Assembly (NCBI GenBank): GCA_963680875.1
Contig: OY804588.1
Span: forward strand, 82,174,829 to 82,238,828
From: Bathymodiolus brooksi
Lineage: Eukaryota > Mollusca > Bivalvia > Mytilida > Modiolidae
Direction of reading: 5' to 3'
DNA length: 64,000 bases
Part shown: positions 27,001 to 39,000 of the stretch, piece after piece
Position numbering within the stretch: position 1 is the stretch's first letter
Layout: each line of letters begins with the position of its first letter
Notes under the pieces: generated by a model
Told to the model about the DNA's origin: nothing
The model's database searches: none
The model's input: only the letters and a program-made list of their open reading frames with translations
Position numbers and translations under genes: made by a program

Positions 27001-30000
27001 ACAAAAGCTGTGTGGGATGGAAACAAGAACTATTCAGATCAAATTATTTGTCCAAATATGAAACTAAATTGGTCACATGAAAACTTTAAGGTTTTGGGAA
27101 TTGATTTTTCACTTGATTTAAACTGTATTACAGATATAAATTTTACCAAAAAAATCAAGGAGGTTAAGGCAATACTAATAAGTTGGCAGCATAGAAAACT
27201 GACATTACTTGGTAAAATTACAGTTATAAAAACTCTTGCACTACCAAAGCTAATTCATTTACTGACATCTCTACCAAATTTACCTCAGACAAAAATAAAT
27301 GATTTAAATTCACTTTTTTATAAATTCATATGGAACGGAAAGTCAGATAAGATAAAGCGAAGTACTTTAATCGGTGATATATATCAGGGGGGTTTGAAAA
27401 CGATAGATCTTCAATCATTTAATATTTATCTGAAAGCAGGTTGGATTAAACGATTATTTTCCAATTTAGATGGTGATTGGCAAAAAGTATTATTATTCAA
27501 TCTTCAAAGCTATGGCGGTGAAAGAATTTTAACTTTTCAGAAAGAAAAGCTAAAGGAAGTTGCTATGAAGCTTACAAATCCTTTTTGGAAAGATGTTCTG
27601 TCTAGCTATCGTTTTGCAAAACCTTATACAAAGATGAATACTGATAAACTATTGTCTCTTGATATCCTTAATTTTGTACCAGTAACTGATTTAAATTATT
27701 ATATTAGATGGATAGAACATAATGTGCAGTATTTATGTGATCTTATTGACCCACATTCTGGTAATTTTTATACCTTTGAACAGACTAGAAATAAACTGAA
27801 TACCAATAATTTTTTGAAGTACTATAGTCTGGTGTCAAATGTTCCCAAGTACATCAAAGATCATCTGAAGGAAAACTATGTAAATGTAAATTTCGTCATA
27901 CTTAGTAAAAAGGATGCCTAATTTAGAGAGAATAGTTCATAGTAAAAATGTTAGGTTTGTTTATAAAGGTCTTGTGAATGCAATCATTTCTTTACCAACA
28001 GAAAAAATTTCCAAATGGGAAAAATTTCTTAATTGTGAAATAACAAATTGGTCAAAATATTTTATTATTTTAAAAAAATCTTGTAGAAACTCTTATCTTC
28101 AAAATTTTCAATTTAAATTGTTACACAGGATCATTCCTACCAATTCCTTTTTACATAAAATAAAGCTCAAGAATACTAATTTATGTACATTTTGCAAAAT
28201 TCATGATGAAACTATTGAACATCTATTCTTTGACTGTCCTGTGACACAAATTTTTCTCAAATCTTTGTCAAAACAATTAAAACAATATTACAAGAATTTG
28301 ATTTTTGACAAAAAAGAATATTTCTTTGGTTTTGAGTCAGGGGATCTTCTTGTTAATTTGATTTCAATTATTGCAAAAAATTACATCTTCAAGTGCAAAC
28401 TCAATGAACAAAGGCTAAATATTGTAGAATTTAAACATAAAATTATGTGGTACCGTTCACTTGAACAATATATATCAAAGAAAAACAATACCATTTTAGC
28501 ATTTGAAAAAATGTGGACCCCCTTACAATATATTTTCAACTAATCATAATATTTTTTGTTTATTTGATTCATATAGTGATGAGATTCTTTTTTCAGCTTT
28601 TTTGATTAAGTGCAAAATGTCAGGAGCAATCAAATATTTTAGAAAAACAAAATGGTAAGAGAGTGTGTGTGAAAGATGAATGAAAGTGTTTATTACTATC
28701 ATATATTATTATTTCTTTATTTTGTTTATCAAAATGTAAAACCAATGTAGTCACAAAACTTATTTTTGAAAACTCCCGTCACACCCTAGTCAGGTGGTGA
28801 TGTAAGGGAATTTATAAAATCCTGACTATAGGGGAAAAAAAAAAAAAAAAAAATAAATAAATAAATACATGAAAACATCAATGAAAAAAACCCATCAAGT
28901 CTTAGCATTTTAATGGGGTTTCAAAATTATATTAATTAACAGGTCCAGAGCTCCAGATAATTTTCAAGTCCAAAGGGTAATTACCCCCTACTTTTGAAAA
29001 TGATGGGTATTTGCATATTTCCTTTGCACTGTTGTACTCTCTACTTCAGAAAAGATTGCTTACATGTGTCAAACATAATTTTAAAAGTGTACAAGTGTTA
29101 TTCAATAAATGCAGGATGCAAGTGAAATGTATATCTGTTTAATTTGACACGATTGTGTCATGTTTATTAATAAAATGTTGTAAATATTTTGTTTTTTGCT
29201 CATCGACTTCGGCAGTTTTCACAGCCGTTTTGATAATGTCATCAATGATACCTTTAACTATACTGTCACTAGAGACAGATGAAACTATCAGTAACTTAAG
29301 TATAGAATTTTCCGTAGCTCGCTTATTCATGTTCTTGCTCATTTTCAACGAACAACGTGTTCCCAAATTTACTTTCGTTTTAGTTCTTACTTATTACGTA
29401 AAACCGCATTTATTTGTAATATTGACCGCGATTGGATGATTTATCGTAAACATCCAATCGGATCTCTTTTGACATCGATGCTTAGAAAGGCAAGCATTCG
29501 GTACCCCTCGGATGTACACGCTCTCCTTCGAAAAGTATAAAGGAAAGTAATTACGGGGAATTTCTCAAAGACAAAAATGTATTATTATGTACACGACTGT
29601 ACAAGTACGCTCCGAATTTGGAAAGTTTGCTTACACAGCAATATGTATGCGTAATGTGTACACTCTGATCTGATAATACATGCGTTTTTACTCGTTTTCA
29701 TAGCGTAAAAAATGCAGCTCTGAGCCGGCATCCGCTTCTTACAAAAACTGGATGGGAAAATGAAGATTTGACTTTGATAAGGGGGGGGGTGGAAATTTTT
29801 GCAGAAACAAGTGCTTTCAATGCTAGGTGTAAAGGGAAAAAACATGAAAACAAACAAAATTATAATTGTTAAAAATCGAAAATTTTCCCTTTGGCAACAT
29901 AAAAAGGCTTTCCATTTTGTGGAAAATATGCTTAAATATGATTTTATGAAATATAGGCATCGTCTGCTTCATTATAGAGTTGCATCAAATTACATCGGGT

Positions 30001-33000
30001 ACACCTTGTATACCACAAATTTATAATATCGTTCGACCATTGTGCCATAGCCGTGATCGCTGCTTTGTGACCCCTGCAGATTTATAATCCCATCGGAGCA
30101 GTTTTATCTTGGGTGTTTTCTTTGTTGGTTTTTTTTGCAACATAATGTGTTTCGTTATGGATTTTGGTTAGTGATAAAAATGTAGGCTATATATTAAGTT
30201 ATTTAATTTTTTTTACATATTACAAGAATTGTGAGTGTACAGTAGATTTGTATTGATATTTCGAAAGTCGTACAACAAATATTTCCTTACATATAACACG
30301 AATTTACATGCAAGCTGTTAATTTCATATTTTTCTTTATCAATAAAAACTATTCTGTCGTTTTTTTTCTTCTTTTTTTCGAACATCACGTAAACCGTCAT
30401 AATCACTAAAAATAAAGTAATTTAGCACACGTCGTTTTTATCGGAAGTAAACCATCACATCTTTTTCTTTAGATTTTATTTGCGCTTGGTAGTTATTTTC
30501 TTAAAATCTGCTGTTGAGAAATCAAATCGTCTGCTATGTTTACTAATTCACATTTTACCCCATCACTACTGTAAGTAATAAATTTACGTGACTAAATTCG
30601 GGACCACAATAGTCATGATCGCATTGGCGCTGCATTACCATGGAAAGGATAGTTTTAGAAGGTGGTTAGAATCCCATTAGTCCTTTTTTTGTTTGTCTAC
30701 ATTGTTAAGCTTAGCTTCAGAAAGGTATTTTTGGCTGCAAGATTATGAAACTAAATTCATTTATTGCAAAATAATTTATTTGTCGCGAGTAGTTTAGACA
30801 GTATCAGAAATCATTGGTAGCTGTCGAGAAGTGTCTAAAAATACATCTTTGGGAAAGACAGGTTTCAGTGCGATCTCCAAATACACCATTGTTTTTTAAA
30901 CGATAGATCGATTGCTTGTTCTTGATATATTACAAACAGAAAAAAAGCCGCGTTCGCGATCGTTTTATTTCCTATTCAAAATATTCCAGACGAGACATTA
31001 TTTATCCAGAAAACAAGTGGGATATGCTCCGACGGAAACCGAAAATTGGGATTTGCTTGTTGACTGTACAAGTCGAGATGGCTAGAAAATGCTAGATGCA
31101 GGTGTTCATCTATCTGATAAGTACACATTGCTAATGAAGATGCAGACCGTTTCAAACACAGTACAAAATATTCTACCGAATCCGCTTCTGCTTTAACAAA
31201 TGGTGAAGAAACAACAGATTCTATTATTTCTAAGATGCTTTCAAATTTATCTTGCCTTGTCTCCAACCACTCGAGTGTAATGAAAAAATCAAATATGCTT
31301 TATAATGAAAGGAGAGAAAATCTTTTTAAAGAAAATATTCCTGCTTCAAGTGTACGAGGAAAATCGTGCAGTGTTTCCATTTTGCAGAAAAATCTGGTGA
31401 CAATCATCCAAAGCATTTCAGAAAGTTAATTATGTAACATGTTCATTGGTATTATGAAAATACACATTTGGGGTTATTTGTACAAAAATGTGTTACAAAT
31501 CCAGAGAAAAATATGTTTCAAGTAAAACACTTTCTTTTTATAGAAGTTTAAAAAAAAGAAATGTGTATATAATTTGTGTATATAATTTTCTTTATAAAAG
31601 TTAATGAACTGTCTATAGCAGCTCATTTTTTCATCGTCATTTCGACCGGCTTTTTAAAAGATATGCCTCTACATCTTTGCGACTAATTTGAGGGAAAATA
31701 TTTTCTTTGCTGGACCACCCGGTGTTCAATTCAGATACGAGGGGTACCTCTATCTTCTACCGAATCTTTATCGTATTTCACATATTCATCGACGGAAGAA
31801 TTAGCACCATAGATCGCTTGATTTGCATTGAAAGCTCAGAGCGCAAGCTCATTCTTGTTACCACTGATTTTTTCATTACATTTCTGTAGAAACTGTACAA
31901 GTTCAGTCTTTTTTTAAAGTTAGGAAGTCTTCAAGTGTAGCCTTGGAATATACGTCAATTAATTTCATATTTTTTCGCATTTATTTTTTCAATCAATTTA
32001 TAAAAATAAAATGTAAGGAAAACTTTGCAACCAGAAATGCTATATACCTACTGCCAAGGACGATAATTAAAATTAGGAACGATAACTCCATTTTCTGCAA
32101 AAAGGGAATATAACCAGAGGTAGAGGAGTGTTCCTATTACAAAATTATATATTATTTCATAAATGTAAAAAAAAAAACAATTCTAAAAAAGAGACATACC
32201 TTTACATTTACATAACACCTTTGAACACATATCTGATAACTGTTTGTTAGATGGTGCTTAACGCCACTTTCAAGAATATTTCATCGATATCATCAGACGA
32301 AACCAGAATACCGGGAGATCTGTCGCAAGTCACAGACAAACTATCGCATAATGTTGTACACCTCTTCCTGATAGAGATTCGAACTCACAACATCAGTGGT
32401 GATAGGCACAGGTAGTTGTAATGATTGCATAGGTAGTTGTAAATCCAATTACCATACGATCACGGCCCCTATATATCTGATAAAAGACTTGCCTTCGAAT
32501 TCAGTTTTTTCCAGGTAACCGATGACGGCATGATGCATTGTACGGTTGATCATGTATACAATTTTCTGGGGTATGACATCGATGTCCATTTGATGAAGAT
32601 CTGCATCGTGTAGTTTCTCAAGTACCCATTTAATCTGTTGCATCAGTGGAGTTTGCATTTTTAATATGTATTTATCCGTGTTCCTCTCAATGATAGCTGA
32701 AAAAAAATATATATTTATCAAAATTTCAGATTTTTATATTTGTGCATGTCGAGTTGTATATAATACAGACGTGCCTTGTGGTTTGGGTGCTCTTTTCGGC
32801 TTTCAAATATACGATGGGTCGCAAACTTTCCACCTCAATATAGCATAGGGTGTAGGTTTTTAAGATATGACATCAATAATATTAATATATCATATTTCTA
32901 AAATCCCATACAACTTCTTTATTGCCAAAATAATTATTCCGAAATTATGATACAATTTTAACTCGAGGTGAAATTTATCTATACAATGCATGCGTCTATT

Positions 33001-36000
33001 TTGAAATTAATGGAGGGTGCTTAGGTCCAAAGATCCCAATTTTATCTTTATCTGCACAGCAGGGGTTTCAAAGTGGGCCGGTACCCGATACTTTTACCCG
33101 CCTGAGATCGTGTATAGTACCGGCAGAAATTACTGAACCCCCCAAAATTAGCGGTGGTCAAAACCACAAGTACGATGGTCGATAGGCTTGTGGAATATTT
33201 TTCATGAAAAATTAATGATCACGTCAATTGCTGAATTCTCGCATTCAAATCAAACAACTGCGTCACGACCAAGTTGATGGGATATTCCCCGTTTTAAAAA
33301 TAACTTTACCTTAGAATCGTAAATAGCAGTTTGCGCATGCGGTAAATAGATATGTTTTCGCCCCAATATCTTTTCATCCGTGTGTAAAACTCGGACCGGA
33401 ACAAAGCTGACATCATTTCAAAATAAAAAAATGACCGATTACAAATTATGTTCAAACACAATTTAGTGTAATCTCCAGTAATATAAGTATGATCATTATG
33501 TATTATGAATATATGACTACACAATATTTTGTGCGATTTTTTTTATCCATTTAAAACCCAGTGTCGAATCATTCTGGGGCGTACTGTCTTGTTGCTTAAC
33601 TCCGTCCATATTGTTGTAACTTTCGGTATAAAAAAAATAAAAACCTATGGCTAATTTATTTACATATTTTGACGGGGCCCTACCGCGGTTGTTCACAGAA
33701 ATGAAAGTGTGCTGAAAAACATTTTTAAAAGGGGGTACGAGGAGATAAGGGATAGAAAATTACTAGAAATCTTGAAAAAGGACCGGACATGGCTCAAATA
33801 CGAATTACATTGTAATGTCAAAACGCCGGCCCCCCTTTTTTTCCAAAATAATTGAACTTTTGTGATTCAAATGTTAATAAATGTCTTCCCGCGAATCGTT
33901 TTTGTTCGAACATTTTTTGTGCACATAAGTCGTGAAAGTAACAATATATATTGTTTTTGTTTAATTATATTTGTATTGATCTATTAAAATTATAAATTTT
34001 ATTAAAGATTGATGATTGCAAATTAAATTTATAGGTTTCATCAAGGACGTATTCTATATAGGTCCTTGGTTTCATTAATTATGACACTTGTATGTCTTGA
34101 TCCGTTTAATTACTAGTAATAAAATAAAAAAAACACACAAGCCAAGGTATTGTGAAAAAGAAAAGGACAAAGCCAACAAAAGAATTTTGAGAAGCTTAAG
34201 CTTTGATAACAATGGCTTGGTCAAGCCTAGCTGCGGAACCGTAGCTCTTTATGGTCCTTTTGGTTTTTTTTTAAGATATGGCAGACTATCTATGAATAAT
34301 CTTGGCTGAAGTCTGTAAACTGAAATATTCAATAAAGAAATTGGGGGGAAAAATCCAGGCATTATGCATGGTCTTCACTCTTGGTGAAATCTGAACTCTA
34401 AAGTTAATGGGATTTTTCTTTCAAAAACACTTAATGTTTTGCAGTCTCTGAAGTACATTTTTTGGTCCACAAAATGCTAGATTTCAGGAGCTTCCGCCCC
34501 CTGGACCCCTTACGGCCCTCAGCCTAATTTTTTAGGTACCTCCTAAAATTTAAGAAGTACCTACTATTATAAAAAACTTTGAAACCCCTGGTACAGGTCG
34601 GTTATTTTCGTAGGATACTCCGATTTCCTCTACTAATAAAACTGACCGCCACGATACAACTGAAATATTGTTGAAAATGGCGTTAAACACCACAACCCTA
34701 CCCTATGGCCCAACAGTGTATCAATGGTATTGTTGAAATTGATTATAACTGTAATTTTGTACATGGTACATCTAGATCATTGCCATATAGGTAAATCACA
34801 TCTAGATCATTGCCATATAGGTAAATCGCATCTAGATCATTGTCATATAGGTAAATCACATCTAGATCATTGCCATATAGGTAAATCACATCTAGATCAT
34901 TGCCATATAGGTAAATCACATCTAGATCATTGCCATATAGGTAAATCACAGTGCCACTGTTCATTTGTCAAAGGTATCCGAAAAATATTTCATCTTTATT
35001 TCATATAAATAAACGTTAAGAGAATATCGACGGTGCAATACAAAATGTACAATCCAGAGAAACTGCAACATAGGGTACATAACGAACAAAAACACAACAC
35101 AATATGTAGTGGACACCACTATACCCAAACAAACATAAATAACGTAAATAAGACATGAACCCTCCTACAAACAACTAGAGGTAAAGCCAAACCGAACATC
35201 GCTTTTAGGCGGAAATCGTAATGGACAGCACAAGGTACTAAGAACACAAGACACACAGAAAACTAAAAATATGAACAACACTGACCCCACCAATTTTTTT
35301 TTATATATACAAGGGGGGTGAACTCAGGTGTTCACGAAGGGTAAGCAGTTTCTGTTTCTTACAAGACACCAGACTTTCTAAATATTATTGCCTGGCGATT
35401 CGTACTTCATAAAATCGTATTTCATAAAAGGACATAAATTTAAAACAAGATATACTTACAGATTAGTAGCTGGTTAAACTGTGTTCCTTTACATTGGTAC
35501 CGGTCTGTAAAAAGTCTGGTGGCAAACTTAGTACCGACATCCCTTATGGCGATGTCAAATCCTTCAACGTCTTTCTGGATCCAAAATTCATCCAGTAAAG
35601 GTTCGTAAACTATTGGGTCGTATCCGTACATTTCTAACAAAAAATATATAAATAATCTGCTGCAGAAATTTATTCACCATAAACGACATTTGCTTTGAAA
35701 ATGAGATTGCCATGTGCCTCGTCAGTTTCTGAAGGAATGAATTAAGAGGTCAAAACGGAATCATAAAATTTACATTAATACAGTTCAAGTTGAATCAAAT
35801 ACTATAGCCATATAATGATAAAGTTACAATTGCATATTTATTTTCAATAAAAAAAAATCTTTTTTTATTATACATCTCCTTTTCTTTATTTTAACTTGTT
35901 AGTGTCCATATTCATACCATAGTATGTAATGATCAAGTTACAATGTAGAAAATGTACAGTCAAACCTGTCCATATAGTCGCCTCTATTAAGCAGTCACCT

Positions 36001-39000
36001 GTATTAAAAAGACACCTTTTTCTTGTCATGCCATAGAAAATTAATATGAATTGAACCCGTTTTTTAAGAAGTCACCTGTCTTATGAGGTCTTTTCTTCTT
36101 TCTCCAAATGGTGAACTTTTAATACAGGTTTGACTGTATTTACTAATAACATACCTGTAGTAGGGTCATGTGGGAATGCCCTAAAACTAGCTAGTAGTTC
36201 ACTGAATCCCAGCACAGAACACTTGTCGATTTCATCAGAACCTTCTCCAGAGGAGGACCCAGAGTGAGGATATAGACCGGACCCTTTATTACCGCCTCCA
36301 TATTTTCTTCCAAATGCTGAATAAGAAAACAATCGATTATTTTCATTTTGTATATATGCAAATGAGTGAGAGTGATTGATTGCTGTTTATCGCCAAAATG
36401 AGCAATTTATTTTCAGCTATATTATGAGGAGAACAAGTAACATATTCGACAAGATATATATATCTAGAATAACTACACCTTTACATCATGGGCACACACA
36501 GACGGGGTACATGCAGTGTGTCTAAAATATAATTACCGGTATGTACATATTACAATATAAAATAAATATATATAATAGTATTCCAATTAAAATTTAAAAC
36601 ACAGGAAAACATACATCCTTTTGAACGAGGATAATTATCTTTGTACTACCAAACCAACACGCTTACTCATTGAAACAACAGTCCGTGAGTAGAAATGTCG
36701 CTACACATGGACATATTGTCCCGATTTCTGATCCAACCAGTCTGTTTTAGACCCATAGAATTGTGTGCTTTTTATAGTCTTTGGTTTGACCACAGGCACT
36801 AGACGTTGTGTCAATATGAATATAACATAAGCAATGGGCAGAAAATTTACACAACGTCTAGTGCCTGTGGTTTGACCCGACTGGAGCTCAAACCTATGAT
36901 TTACCACATTCGAGTCGAACACGCTAACCTTTGCACCACCGATTCGACTGAAAGCAATAAGAGGCGAGATTTTTTTCCCATTGGAACCTGAAATGAGTTC
37001 CTCAGTTCATTGTTTCAGATGATAGTCATGTAATTAAAAATTTTCTTTAGGGCCCATCGTGGTCGTGATCGTATGGTAGCTGGAACTACAACTAACTGTG
37101 CAGTCAGTGCCTATCACCACTAAAGTTGCGAGTTGGAACCCCGTTCATGCGAGGTGTACTCTATATATTATGTGATAAAGTTTGCCAGTGACTTGCGACA
37201 GGTCAGTGGTTTTCTCCGGTTTCCTCCACAACTAAAGCTGACCGCCACGATATAGCCGAAATATTGTTGAAAGTGGCGCTAAACATCATAAACCAACCTG
37301 TATTAGTTACAGTCATGCAATTTAAAATTTTCTTCAACACATTTTATATTATATGACACCATTCACATTTTTCTTTTAGAAACAAATTAATAGCAAATAT
37401 GGACTGATTGATCTCAATTACATTTTACTGAAATATTGAAAAATGATGTAAAATTGAATTTGAAAACAAAAAATGGTATTGGGTTAAGCATTGCATTTAT
37501 TCAATAAATAAATCTTAGGGAGCTTCTTAAATATAAATACATAGTTCTATAATCTGAAATATCTCGTTCACATACTATCGACATTATTTGGATATATTGA
37601 TTGTGCCATTTTTACAGGACCGGTCGTACTATGTTGCGGGTCTGCGGTTTTCAGTATCGTCCTAATGTTGACGCATTAGTTTCCATACTATGTATAGAGG
37701 AATGGAGAGATACGAAGACATTCTCCAACTTAAAATCCACCCATTGTACTTTATTAATTTTTATTAATTATTAATCTTGTAACAAAAAAGTCTGTATAGT
37801 ATGTAAAGTACAAAGAGAACAATAACTCCACCCCTGTCCACATTGTTCATAACTCGCCATTCCTTAAAAATAATGGAGTTTAGACAATATATTTACATCA
37901 CAGGTGGATTTTAAAACTTATTCCTTTCCATTTGGCCAATCCATATGGAACTTTATGTTCATCATCACGGAATAAAGATTTGGGGATGTACCTCTACTGG
38001 GGGGGTGAATCGGGATATAGTACATAGAGCCCGACAGTGGACCATGGTGGGCAACGTTCTTGTAGAGAGCCACGCTCCCTGCATGTTAAAAACCTCTTTT
38101 GTAGATAAAACTGGCGTGGCCCACAAGTTCATCCTGATGGCATCGACCCTTGTTGCTTCAAGCAGTCATACTATTTCTTTATTTTAAGATACATTTGATT
38201 TCCTCCTCAATTGTTAGAGGGATCAATACACACCTAAGACTATGGCTCTAAACTAGTGGCGAAAACGTTAGTGCTGTTGGTTTTTGGGGTTTTTTTGTTT
38301 TTTGTTTTTTTTTTTTTTTTTCGTGAACTGTTTTCTTTCTCTCATTGCTTGTTACGTTATAATACAATTGTAATAAATCATGCTCATATTGTATATGCCC
38401 CCTGTGGGCCCTTGATTGGTGAATTAATAAACTTATGACTGACTTGTGACATGTGGCAATCAATAGCCGTTGCCCCCAACAGCTCATCCCTTTCTCTTTT
38501 CTATCTAGATTTTATATATTATTGAACTTGTTCTCGCCATGAATATAGCTGTAATACTGCTTGCTGGACGTAAAGTAATAACTAATCCAATCCAGTCCTT
38601 ACAAAACTAAAGTTTACGATTATGCCCTCGTTACTAGCAAAGGTGAACTTGATACAATAGTCAGTTTATACAAAAGGTCGATGGTTTCGCTAAACCCCCA
38701 CGATATAATATTGAATTTTTGAAAGTGTCGTTAAATCCAACACTAGAATTAAATAATTAGACAGACATTTTCTGCTCCTAGGGAGCTTATTAATATTTTT
38801 TTTCGTTTTTTCTCTTTCAATTTGGTTTTCATTGTTGTTTATTTTTCATTTTTACTTTTGGTTCATAAGCAAAAAATGAAATAAATTAAAAAGAAAACTA
38901 CAATGAAAAAAAAACCTAGTTAATATATTCCCTATAAAGGCACAGGCGCTTGTGTAGAGTCATAACATATGCTCGCTATGCATCTAAAATGGTATTTTAG

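Larger units (their letters stand above)
24502..28859 (+). mobile_element. L1/Tx1-type LINE, full ORF2 but decayed
   Basis: Flanked by a perfect 15-bp direct repeat AATAAATACATGAAA (24487-24501 and 28860-28874), the target-site duplication. It ends in an A-run and (AAAT)n. It contains an APE-type endonuclease, a reverse transcriptase and a C-terminal zinc motif, broken by several frameshifts and one nonsense codon. About 270 bp of 5' leader carry no ORF1, so the copy is 5'-truncated or the family lacks ORF1. It sits in intron 4 of the secreted-protein gene in the opposite orientation. Confidence 0.93.

Noticed and set aside
34724..35008. 94-codon ORF with His/Cys-rich 10-residue repeats
   Set aside because: Product of the 30-bp tandem repeat. 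The opposite strand is equally open.
37945..38187. 80-codon ORF
   Set aside because: No motif, no splice sites, and repeats on both sides. Not enough to call a gene.
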